Of a DNA stretch of 52,401 bases, positions 9,563 through 17,662 are shown piece by piece; the stretch's first letter is position 1, and each line of letters opens with the position of its first letter. Where the stretch lies: the NCBI GenBank assembly GCA_030645455.1, contig JAUSNA010000016.1:1-52401 (forward strand), in the 5' to 3' direction. The notes beneath the pieces were generated by a model. The model saw only the letters and a program-made list of their open reading frames with translations. It was not told the origin of the DNA and did not search any database. The position numbers were made by a program, and so were the translations under genes. This DNA comes from Candidatus Levyibacteriota bacterium (GTDB lineage: Bacteria; Patescibacteriota; Microgenomatia; Levybacterales; GWA1-39-11).

Positions 9563-10890
9563 TAATCTTCTTCCTCTTCAACTATGTCAGCTCCGATATC
9601 CCTTAAACGTTGAGCAAACTTTTCGTAGCCACGCTCGATATGCTCAATTCCATAAACAATACTCTGCCCATTTGCCAGAAGCGCTCCTATTACGACCGTT
9701 GCTCCAGCCCGAAGGTCACTAACTTTTAAAACTGCGTCGTGGAGTTTTTGGGGACCTGTTATTTTTATTGCCTGCCGATAAGATGTCTTTGGATTATAGT
9801 TAAAGTTATAAAAGGATTCGGGATTCTCAACCTGTGGATTAATATAATCAATCTTCGCTCCCATTTTTTTAAGCTCGGATACATATCCAAATCTATTTTC
9901 GTAAATCGTTTCGTGGATAACGGATTCACCTCGTGCTTGGGTCATAAGAATTGCCCATGGTCCTTGCCAATCCGTTTTAAACCCCGGCTCTGGGGCAGTA
10001 ACAATTGATGATGGATTTAGCCCATTTGATGCAAAAAATCTCACACAATCATCGGTTTTTTCGTACTCTACACCACTTTTGCCAAGCTCCTGCAGAAAAA
10101 TTTCTACATTATCAAGATTTACATTTGATAATGTAATATTCCCCCCTGAAAGAACGGATAGCACTGCAAAAGTAACAAGCTCATTGGCATCGGAAACTAT
10201 CTCATACGTGGTGCCGTGAAGCCTCTCTACCCCTTCAATTACAATTTTTCTACTCTCAACCCGTTGGATTTTTGCTCCCATGCTATTGAGTAGAGAGATA
10301 AGGTCATCAATCTCATGTTCTTCGGCTGCATTTTCAATTGTTGTTATGCCTTTTGCAAGTGTCGCTGCCATAATCATAGTTTCGGTACCCGTATGTGTGT
10401 TTTTTTCAAAACGGTAGTTAGTCCCGATCAATCCTTCCGTTGAAGCGTGAAAGTATCCATCTTCAGATCTATACTCAATTACGGCCCCCATCTTCTCCAA
10501 ACCCTCAATATGTCTCTCGATCGAACGTGCTCCGAGCCTGCAGCCCTCCGGATTTGGCACAATAGCCTTCTTTACTCTTAAAAGAAGGGGGGCCAAAAAC
10601 ATTGATGAGGTTCTTACCCGTGCACCTTCAGCAAGGGTTAGCTCATGATTCTTTACCTCCTTAACGGTTATTGTAACCTGTCCCTCTCCCCGCTCGACTG
10701 TCCCGCCAATTGATTCGATTATCTCAAGCAATGCTTGGTTATCAGTGATCTCAGGGACATTCTTAAGCGTAACCGGCTCATCCGTAAGACATGCTGCAAT
10801 AACGGCCTTAGTGACAACATTTTTAGAACCGGAAATTCGTATTGTCCCCGACAATGACTTACCACCTTTAATTAAGTATTTTCTGGTCAT
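9559..10890 (-). CDS. murA: UDP-GlcNAc 1-carboxyvinyltransferase MurA
   Basis: GSKNVVTKAVIAA, EGCRLGARSIERHIEGLEKMGA (active-site Cys loop), DLRAGATVVIGAL. Confidence 0.95.
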   Translation of the reverse strand: MTRKYLIKGGKSLSGTIRISGSKNVVTKAVIAACLTDEPVTLKNVPEITDNQALLEIIESIGGTVERGEGQVTITVKEVKNHELTLAEGARVRTSSMFLAPLLLRVKKAIVPNPEGCRLGARSIERHIEGLEKMGAVIEYRSEDGYFHASTEGLIGTNYRFEKNTHTGTETMIMAATLAKGITTIENAAEEHEIDDLISLLNSMGAKIQRVESRKIVIEGVERLHGTTYEIVSDANELVTFAVLSVLSGGNITLSNVNLDNVEIFLQELGKSGVEYEKTDDCVRFFASNGLNPSSIVTAPEPGFKTDWQGPWAILMTQARGESVIHETIYENRFGYVSELKKMGAKIDYINPQVENPESFYNFNYNPKTSYRQAIKITGPQKLHDAVLKVSDLRAGATVVIGALLANGQSIVYGIEHIERGYEKFAQRLRDIGADIVEEEEDY

Positions 10891-12125
10891 TTTTTTAAAT
10901 TGTAGGCTATTTTATACACATCCCCAGCACCCATTGTGACAATTATATAGTCATCTGAGGTGAAGTTTTGCCCTACGTATTCTACCACATCGGAAAACTT
11001 TTCAAAAAATTCTGTATCTACTTTTTCCCTATGAGCATTAACATATTCTTCAACTGAGAGGTTATCTTTTTCGGTATCACGTGCTGATTTGAAGACGGGA
11101 AGAAGTAGGAGCTTATGTACTTTCCGAAAAGCGTTTCCAAACTCGGGAAGTAGAGCTTTTGTTCGTGAATAGGTATGGGGTTGAAAAATACAAACAAGTT
11201 TTTTTTCAGGATATGCCTGCTGGATGGATTCTACGGTCGTTTCAATCTCTAATGGATGATGTCCATAGTCATCAATAACGAGCGCTCCTCCTGAAGTTTT
11301 CCCTACAATTTCTGTCCTTCTTTTTGTCCCCCTAAATTCACGCAAACATATTCTTATTTTCTCCGATTCAAATCCTAATTCGGTAAGAAGTACGATAACC
11401 GATAAGGCATTTTTTGCATTGTGAGCACCCGGGATCGAAAGCTCAAAATGCCCCAGTTCTTTTCCTTTTCTTAGTACATTAAATCTTGATGACAAACCAT
11501 GTGAAACTATCTGAGAAATTGTATAGTCGTTATGCGGTTTCTCACCATATGTAATTACCGATATGTCTTTTCCAATTTGATCTTTGAATTTTGAAAGATA
11601 TTGATCGTCACCATTTACTAAAAGTTTGCCACCGCTTTTTATATTGTGTGCTAATTCTTCAAAAGCACTTACAATTTGGTCTATATTCTCGAAAAGATCC
11701 GGATGGTCAAAATCAATATTATTAAATATTGCGTATGTTGGTTGCTGATAAAGAAATTTTGGGATCCGGTCGTGCGTAGGTTCCGAAGCGTATTCATCGG
11801 ATTCCACAACAAAAAATTCCCCATTCCCTAGATGTCCCGGGGCACCCAAAGGAAAAACTTCGCCTGTACCAACGCTGTAAGAGGGATCAAGACCCATGGC
11901 TTTGAGTGTGGTTGCGAGAAGAGAAGAAATAGTTGTCTTTCCATGTGATCCAGCTACTGCTATTGACTTAAATGATTTTCCAATAATTTCACCTTCCATA
12001 AAGATAGCCAGTGCCTGTCCCTGAGATAGATACGCTATCCCATTTTCCTTTGCCCATTTTACTTGAGGGTTATCAAAACCTTTATGTGCACCTGTTTTCA
12101 CAACGAGACACTTATTCTTATCTGT
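10887..12125 (-). CDS. murC: MurC C-terminal segment (central ATPase + C domain), downstream of in-frame stop
   Basis: AVAGSHGKTTISSLLA, VVESDEYASEPTHD, IFNNIDFDHPDLF, VIDDYGHHPLEIETT; annotated restart GTG at 12101. Confidence 0.9.
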   Translation of the reverse strand, partial: TDKNKCLVVKTGAHKGFDNPQVKWAKENGIAYLSQGQALAIFMEGEIIGKSFKSIAVAGSHGKTTISSLLATTLKAMGLDPSYSVGTGEVFPLGAPGHLGNGEFFVVESDEYASEPTHDRIPKFLYQQPTYAIFNNIDFDHPDLFENIDQIVSAFEELAHNIKSGGKLLVNGDDQYLSKFKDQIGKDISVITYGEKPHNDYTISQIVSHGLSSRFNVLRKGKELGHFELSIPGAHNAKNALSVIVLLTELGFESEKIRICLREFRGTKRRTEIVGKTSGGALVIDDYGHHPLEIETTVESIQQAYPEKKLVCIFQPHTYSRTKALLPEFGNAFRKVHKLLLLPVFKSARDTEKDNLSVEEYVNAHREKVDTEFFEKFSDVVEYVGQNFTSDDYIIVTMGAGDVYKIAYNLKK

Positions 12126-12359
12126 TTATCCGAAAAAATCCGATATAATAACCTCACTAAATCCGGTATTAATCTTTATGTTATTTTTAAGAAGATAATG
12201 GTCCGTTATAAATTCTTCACCAATATCTGAACCCTCAATTTCAAAGCCGCATCCCTTGGCTATAAGAGCTAATGGAGCAACACCCACTCCTTTAATTCCG
12301 ACAAAAAATATTTTCTGAATATTTTGAAAAGTAGGCAATATTTTTAAATCGTATTTCAT
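12126..12359 (-). CDS. murC: MurC N-terminal segment (77 aa), ends at in-frame TAA
   Basis: FFVGIKGVGVAPLALIAKGCGFEIEGSDI N-domain; same reading frame as 10887..12101. Confidence 0.85.
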   Translation of the reverse strand: MKYDLKILPTFQNIQKIFFVGIKGVGVAPLALIAKGCGFEIEGSDIGEEFITDHYLLKNNIKINTGFSEVIISDFFG

Positions 12360-13579
12360 GTATTGTTACGGAAATAATTTTTGACGGTTGCCTGGTCGCT
12401 CCACTCCTCTTCCCCGTGCCCGTAGTTGATCGACCTCTCATGACCTTTACCGGTAATTACTATGGTATCATGCTTGCTAGCCATCGAAAGAGCCTTCTCA
12501 ATTGCCTCTTTTCTATCCGGTATTTCATAAAGTGCCTTGGTATTTTCGTCCTCATCTCTAGTGCGCTTGGTAAACCCCTGTATCCCTTCTTTTATATCGC
12601 TGTTAATTTTTTCTATTTTTTCCGAGCGCGGATCTTCAGAGGTCAGAATAATGATATCGTCATAAAAAGAAGCCGCCTTTCCCATATCCGGCCTTTTTGC
12701 ATGGTCCCTTTCCCCAGCTGCTCCAAAAACATGGATAAGCCTACCGGTCGTTCTTTTTCGCAACTCAGGGAGTATTTGATCAAAGGAATTTGCCGTGTGC
12801 GCAAAATCAACCATGACCATAAAATCTTTATTGTGTACTATTTCCTGTCTTCCAACCGGGACCTCGTATGTCCTGATTGCCCGATCTATTGAGGAAGGAT
12901 CGATACCTAATGCTTTTGCTACGGCAGTCGCCGCCAAAATATTCTCCAAATTAAAATCCCCAATAAGCTTTGTTTTTATAGAAAAAGGTGTATTTAGCAA
13001 TGTAAGATCATTTGTATTGTTGCCGTGAAGAGAGTAACTTATTAATTTGTCGCTTGGAACTTTTTGAATAACCTGCGGGAACCACTCTCCATTGCTGTTA
13101 ATAACGCTGATTTTAGAATGTTTGAATAGACGTAACTTCGTATCCACGTACTTTTGGTAATTTTTGTGATAATCTAAATGCTCGTGGGTAATATTTGTTA
13201 GCACACCAACCGTAAATTCAATTCCCCAAACTCTATTTTGATCAAGAGCGTGTGAGGTTACTTCAAGAACTGCATGCGTGCACCCTTTCTTGCGGGCTAT
13301 ATTTAGATATTTTTGAATTGCAAAAGGAGAAGGTGTTGTTACATGAAATCCCGTATCGTAATTCACACCGTCAATAACAGCTCCAATTGTTGAAATAACT
13401 GCCGCCTTTTTCCCGGAATTTTTAAGGATATGATAGATAAGGTTTGCCGTTGTGGTTTTACCATCGGTTCCTGTCACACCAATGATTGTAAGTTTTCTTC
13501 CCGGGAAAAAATAAATAGTCGAGGCAATCCCTGCAAGAAAAAGATGTGCATAATTTTTTGCCTTCCTTAAAAATGACAT
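12356..13579 (-). CDS. murE: MurE-like Mur ligase lacking the N-terminal UDP-binding domain
   Basis: GVTGTDGKTTTANLIYHIL, EVTSHALDQNRV, NITHEHLDYHKNYQKY, TSEDPRSE. Confidence 0.88.
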   Translation of the reverse strand: MSFLRKAKNYAHLFLAGIASTIYFFPGRKLTIIGVTGTDGKTTTANLIYHILKNSGKKAAVISTIGAVIDGVNYDTGFHVTTPSPFAIQKYLNIARKKGCTHAVLEVTSHALDQNRVWGIEFTVGVLTNITHEHLDYHKNYQKYVDTKLRLFKHSKISVINSNGEWFPQVIQKVPSDKLISYSLHGNNTNDLTLLNTPFSIKTKLIGDFNLENILAATAVAKALGIDPSSIDRAIRTYEVPVGRQEIVHNKDFMVMVDFAHTANSFDQILPELRKRTTGRLIHVFGAAGERDHAKRPDMGKAASFYDDIIILTSEDPRSEKIEKINSDIKEGIQGFTKRTRDEDENTKALYEIPDRKEAIEKALSMASKHDTIVITGKGHERSINYGHGEEEWSDQATVKNYFRNNT

Positions 13580-13584
13580 AATTA

Positions 13585-13590
13585 ATTATA
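13585..13590 (-). promoter_or_regulatory. -10-like TATAAT 5 nt upstream of murE ATG
   Basis: Minus strand CGGTATAATTAATTATG. Confidence 0.4.
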
Positions 13591-13604
13591 CCGTTTTTGG
13601 GGCG

Positions 13605-15290
13605 CTAACGTGACGGTTCAATATTGTAATACTGTATGAGATCACGCGCTATTGAAAAAAATATGGGAGCGGCAGTTTCAGATCCATAAATTGAAGTACG
13701 AGGCTTATTAATAACCACTAGCATAGTAACCTTAGGATCCTCGGCAGGAAAAAATCCGACAAAAGACGCATTAGTATTTGTGGGATCATAATGTCCCTCA
13801 ACAGCGATTTGTGCAGTACCTGTTTTGCCGGCGACACTATAATTTGGGATTGCCGTAAATTTTGCTTCTCCCTTTTCAACGGCATTCACCATCATCCAGG
13901 TCATAACTTTAGAGGTCGCATAGCTTATCGGTTGCCCGACAACCTTTGGCTCAATCGTTATTATTTTGTCATCGGGTGTGATAATTTTTTCAACTACTGT
14001 CGGTTTCATAAGCTTTCCTCCATTTGCTATTGCATTAACAGCTGTCACAAGCTGTATTGGAGTAACGGAAATACCTTGACCAAAGCTTGCGGTTGCAAGG
14101 TCAATTTCTAGCCATTTTTTTGGCAGCCTTAATTCCTCCATCACTTCACCTTGAATGTCTATCCCCGTGAGACTTCCTACCCCAAATTTCTTCAAGTAGA
14201 TCAAAAACCTTTCAATCCCCATTTTTCTTGCAATATATACCATGCCTGTATTATCCGAATGCTGGATAACCTCAGTCATAGTATTGTTGGGGTAATATTT
14301 TCCATCCCATGTTTTAATTTCGTACCCGGCAAGTTCAACCGGCCCATCGCAGTCGGGACACCTGGTCTCGGGTGTAACCAGTCCGCTATCAATTGCAGCA
14401 GCCATAACCAGGACCTTAAATGTAGAACCCGGTTCAAAAAGATGTGACACGATTGGACTCGTATAGTACTTTCCATCGTATTCCCAGTATTTGGCCGGGT
14501 CGAATTTAGGGTATGAGGATGTTGCCAAGATCCTTCCCGTTTTTGTCTCCATTGCAATAACAGTCCCGCCGTCTGCACCATACCGCTCAACTCCTTTTTT
14601 CAACTCAACGTCAGCTAAATATTGAACGGCTCGGTCGATACTGGTAACAATAGTTCTGCCATCAATCTTTTTATCTTCGCGTACGTCAGTCAGAATCGGA
14701 TTCCCCAAAGCATCCTTTATAAGGTATGTGCTACCCGGCCTGCCTCTCAATTGCCTGTCGTAAAACCCTTCAAGTCCGAAATATCCTTGATCTTGTCCCT
14801 CCTGATTTTTCCCCACAAAACCGATAAGATGAGCTGCCATCGATGCTTCAGGATAATAGCGCTCTGTTTCCTGCTCAAATCCCAAAGCGGACAACTTCAA
14901 GTTATCAATTTTTACCTTGGTATCATACGGTAGTCGGCTTCTGAGGCTTACCCAAAAAAGATCCTGTTCAAGTCTTGCTGAAATAGAAGCAGGATCTGCC
15001 CCCAGCATAGGGGCGAGTAACTGTGCGTAATTTGTTACCGAATCAACTTTCTTAGGATTTGCATATAAAAGATAACTAATTCTATTGGTGGAAATTGGGA
15101 AATTGTCTTTAAAAAGAACGTCTCCACGTTTTGCGTTGCTCGCAAGAGTCAGAGTACTTTGGGATCTTCCGGCAAGACGCAAAGTGTCAGACATTATTAT
15201 CTGCCAATAAAAAAGACGGATAATAACCGCAACAAAAAAAATTGCAAAAAATATTGATATTGTTAGGAGACGACCTTGGTCTCTTCTCAT
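13605..15290 (-). CDS. ftsI: Division-specific penicillin-binding protein FtsI/PBP2-like transpeptidase
   Basis: FEPGSTFKVLVMAAAID (SxxK), HSDNTGM (SxN), AGKTGTAQIA (KTG). Confidence 0.95.
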   Translation of the reverse strand: MRRDQGRLLTISIFFAIFFVAVIIRLFYWQIIMSDTLRLAGRSQSTLTLASNAKRGDVLFKDNFPISTNRISYLLYANPKKVDSVTNYAQLLAPMLGADPASISARLEQDLFWVSLRSRLPYDTKVKIDNLKLSALGFEQETERYYPEASMAAHLIGFVGKNQEGQDQGYFGLEGFYDRQLRGRPGSTYLIKDALGNPILTDVREDKKIDGRTIVTSIDRAVQYLADVELKKGVERYGADGGTVIAMETKTGRILATSSYPKFDPAKYWEYDGKYYTSPIVSHLFEPGSTFKVLVMAAAIDSGLVTPETRCPDCDGPVELAGYEIKTWDGKYYPNNTMTEVIQHSDNTGMVYIARKMGIERFLIYLKKFGVGSLTGIDIQGEVMEELRLPKKWLEIDLATASFGQGISVTPIQLVTAVNAIANGGKLMKPTVVEKIITPDDKIITIEPKVVGQPISYATSKVMTWMMVNAVEKGEAKFTAIPNYSVAGKTGTAQIAVEGHYDPTNTNASFVGFFPAEDPKVTMLVVINKPRTSIYGSETAAPIFFSIARDLIQYYNIEPSR

Positions 15291-15571
15291 CTCGAATACG
15301 TTAGATTTGTCTGACGGAGTGAAATATAGCTATGATTTCCAATAAAACCCAGTTGAGCAGCTTTTGAGGCAACTGTTTCAAAAGAAGTTTGAGCCAGTAC
15401 TTTTGAATTTAATATTTGGTTTTCTTCATCTAATTTCGCGATATTGGTCTGCAATTGTCTTACTACCGTACTGTTTGAGGCCAATATACCGGAAAGGTGG
15501 ATGTTAAGAAGCTCAAGACCAACAGTTAAAAGCAATAGTAAAATAACTGGCAGATATAATTTTTTATGCAT
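15287..15571 (-). CDS. ftsL: FtsL-like septum protein
   Basis: Short TM + coiled-coil protein between rsmH and ftsI. Confidence 0.65.
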   Translation of the reverse strand: MHKKLYLPVILLLLLTVGLELLNIHLSGILASNSTVVRQLQTNIAKLDEENQILNSKVLAQTSFETVASKAAQLGFIGNHSYISLRQTNLTYSR

Positions 15572-15574
15572 AAA

Positions 15575-16459
15575 CTAATTTCCTTTCTCAAAAACTCTCA
15601 TCTTCGCACTCCGGCTACGCTTGTTTTTAGATAATTCTTCATTAGTAGCTGTAAGTGGTTTTTTTGTAATAACGGTGCCCTTCCCTTCTTTTTTTAATTT
15701 TTCAAATGCTTGCTTAACGATTCTGTCCTCAAGAGAATGAAAACTTATAACAAGAATTCTTCCTTGGGGGGCCAGGAGTTGTACTCCTTTTTCAAGTACA
15801 TTTCTTAACACCTCAAGTTCATTATTTACTTCAATTCTGATCGCCTGAAAAACCCGGGTTGCCGGGTGTATTTCTTCACTTCTGTGAGGTAGCCGCTCAA
15901 TCAATCCCGCCAATTCCTTAGTTGTTGTAATTTCCTTCTTTTTTCGTAAACGCACAATCTCATCGGCAATTTGCCTCGCATTGTGCTCCTCGCCAAAAAA
16001 GTAAAAAATATCTGTCAACTTTTGCAAGGAATACGTATTGACCACGTCTAACGCACTCAACTCTTTTTCCTTATCCATCCTCATATCAAGCTTTTCATCG
16101 TGCCTGATACTAAATCCCCTTCCCGAACTATCCAACTGATAGCTTGATACACCAAGGTCCAACAATATTCCGTCAACTGCGTCAAACCCATTTTCCGCTG
16201 CTATTTCCTCAATATCTTTGAAGTTACCTTTAATAATTTTTAATGCCTTATTCTTAATGTTTAATACTTGAGTTTGTTTCACAAACTCTAGGGCATCCTC
16301 ATCTTGATCAATTCCCAAAACCAGACCTCCGGCATCAATTATCCGCTTGGTATGTCCTCCCCCACCAATAGTTGCATCAATATATTTTTTACCGGGTTTA
16401 ATGTTGAGGTATGCTATAACCTCTTCTAGTAAAACCGGGGTGTGATTGAAATTAGTCAT
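15575..16459 (-). CDS. rsmH: 16S rRNA m4C1402 methyltransferase RsmH (MraW)
   Basis: HTPVLLEEVIAYLNIKPGKKYIDATIGGGGHT, LGVSSYQLDSSGRGFS, ISFHSLEDRIVKQ. Confidence 0.97.
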   Translation of the reverse strand: MTNFNHTPVLLEEVIAYLNIKPGKKYIDATIGGGGHTKRIIDAGGLVLGIDQDEDALEFVKQTQVLNIKNKALKIIKGNFKDIEEIAAENGFDAVDGILLDLGVSSYQLDSSGRGFSIRHDEKLDMRMDKEKELSALDVVNTYSLQKLTDIFYFFGEEHNARQIADEIVRLRKKKEITTTKELAGLIERLPHRSEEIHPATRVFQAIRIEVNNELEVLRNVLEKGVQLLAPQGRILVISFHSLEDRIVKQAFEKLKKEGKGTVITKKPLTATNEELSKNKRSRSAKMRVFEKGN

Positions 16460-16928
16460 TTTTTTCCTTTAATATTTTGAACAGTGATATTGCCTTCTGC
16501 TTAATTTGTAACTGATTCATAATTCTGTGGTTTTCAAAAAGCTTCTCATCCCAAAGCTGTATATACCACATACCTCCAACAAATACGGCATTTTTTTTAA
16601 TCTTGGCGTATTCTTTAAGATATTTTGGAAGTATAAATCTCCCTTCTTGGTCCAACTCGACTTCAAATGTCCCTCCAAATATAAAACGATCCAAATCCCT
16701 CACCTCAGGAAGTAGAAAAGAAGCCTTATCAAATACTTCCTTTATTACAATGTCCCACTTTGCTTTCGGCAATACCAACAACGAATTCTCAAACCAATTG
16801 GTGACAAATAGTAAATCTCCTGTTTGTTTTCTCAACTTTGCAGGAAATGCTATCCTATTTTTTGCTCTTACCTGAACTTTATGTACTCCAAGAAACATGA
16901 AGCTATTATAATCCGCATCACGCTTCAT
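16452..16928 (-). CDS. mraZ: MraZ-like transcriptional regulator
   Basis: AbrB-like MraZ repeats (KNRIAFPAKLRKQ; VELDQEGRFILPKYLKEYAKI), first gene of dcw operon. Confidence 0.92.
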   Translation of the reverse strand: MKRDADYNSFMFLGVHKVQVRAKNRIAFPAKLRKQTGDLLFVTNWFENSLLVLPKAKWDIVIKEVFDKASFLLPEVRDLDRFIFGGTFEVELDQEGRFILPKYLKEYAKIKKNAVFVGGMWYIQLWDEKLFENHRIMNQLQIKQKAISLFKILKEKND

Positions 16929-16952
16929 TACTATATATTAAAATATCATTTC

Positions 16953-16970
16953 CGCCACTTATCGCCACTT
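16953..16970 (-). promoter_or_regulatory. Candidate MraZ operator: two AAGTGGCG units, 10-bp period
   Basis: Minus strand AAGTGGCGATAAGTGGCG between promoter and mraZ start. Confidence 0.6.
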
Positions 16971-16986
16971 TTTAAGGTACTTACTA

Positions 16987-17015
16987 GTTATAGTAGACTT
17001 TTCACGGAAAGTCAA
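16987..17015 (-). promoter_or_regulatory. sigma70-like promoter of dcw operon
   Basis: TTGACT-N17-TATAAC on minus strand upstream of mraZ. Confidence 0.7.
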
Positions 17016-17126
17016 GAGTATGAGTGTTCGCTTAGAATAATAATTTGAGGCTAAAATGTGAGAATTAAATAAGAATTAAGAAGAAAAATAAAAAAAATAA
17101 ATGCGCATGAAAAGTGGCGCTAACGC

Positions 17127-17612
17127 TTACTCCAGGACAAGTTCGTCTTTTACAATTCCCGTTTGTCCGTCTTTGAGGTTGAGACGTATAACAAATGATA
17201 CTTTGGCAACTCCCGTATCGTATTTACACTTACCTGAGCTGCAAGTGCCAATGGTTATTTCTTTTCTAATGGTTGTTTCACCAACTTCCACGTCACCTGA
17301 ACCAATAGCACCCCTTGGCACCATCTCGCCATCAATCTCTGCATCATAATTCATTTCATACTCAAATGAATTGAATTTGCTGACATCAGTAATTTCCATG
17401 GTAACCTCCGTATTATTACTGTTAGCAGTAAGCTTCAAACCGATATCTTCAGGACTCATCTGAATAGCTTGCTCCTCAACGGTTTCTTCAGGTCCCTCAA
17501 CAACTGATGCTTTCTTGGAATTTTGTACGAATATAAAAATGGCAATACCAACCACAATAACAACTGCCCCAATACCAAGAAGTGCAATTTTATTTTGTAA
17601 TATTCCTTTCAT
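17127..17612 (-). CDS. Hypothetical membrane-anchored extracytoplasmic protein (161 aa)
   Basis: N-terminal TM, acidic linker, beta-rich C-terminal region with CSSGKC. Confidence 0.6.
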   Translation of the reverse strand: MKGILQNKIALLGIGAVVIVVGIAIFIFVQNSKKASVVEGPEETVEEQAIQMSPEDIGLKLTANSNNTEVTMEITDVSKFNSFEYEMNYDAEIDGEMVPRGAIGSGDVEVGETTIRKEITIGTCSSGKCKYDTGVAKVSFVIRLNLKDGQTGIVKDELVLE

Positions 17613-17619
17613 GATTTAT

Positions 17620-17649
17620 ATTCTAACAATATAAAAAAACAATAGTCAA
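17620..17649 (-). promoter_or_regulatory. Promoter of the 161-aa ORF, leaderless geometry
   Basis: TTGACT-N18-TAGAAT-N7-ATG on minus strand. Confidence 0.55.
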
Positions 17650-17662
17650 GGCGATAAGGTCA

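Noticed and set aside
9568-10890. Possible fosfomycin-resistant MurA
   Set aside because: The active-site loop reads EGCRLGAR, so the catalytic Cys appears retained.
12126-12128. Genetic-code reassignment as explanation of the murC stop
   Set aside because: The codon is TAA, not TGA; TAA ends many genes here (e.g. ftsZ), and TGA also ends normal ORFs (1789-1791, 32200-32202), so standard code 11 fits.
12416-12892. 158-aa + strand ORF antisense to murE
   Set aside because: Overlaps well-supported murE; no domain signature.
13601-17126. 10-nt repeat ggcgctaacg at the ftsI stop (13601-13610) and the 161-aa ORF stop (17117-17126)
   Set aside because: Short, only two copies, expected by chance at this length.
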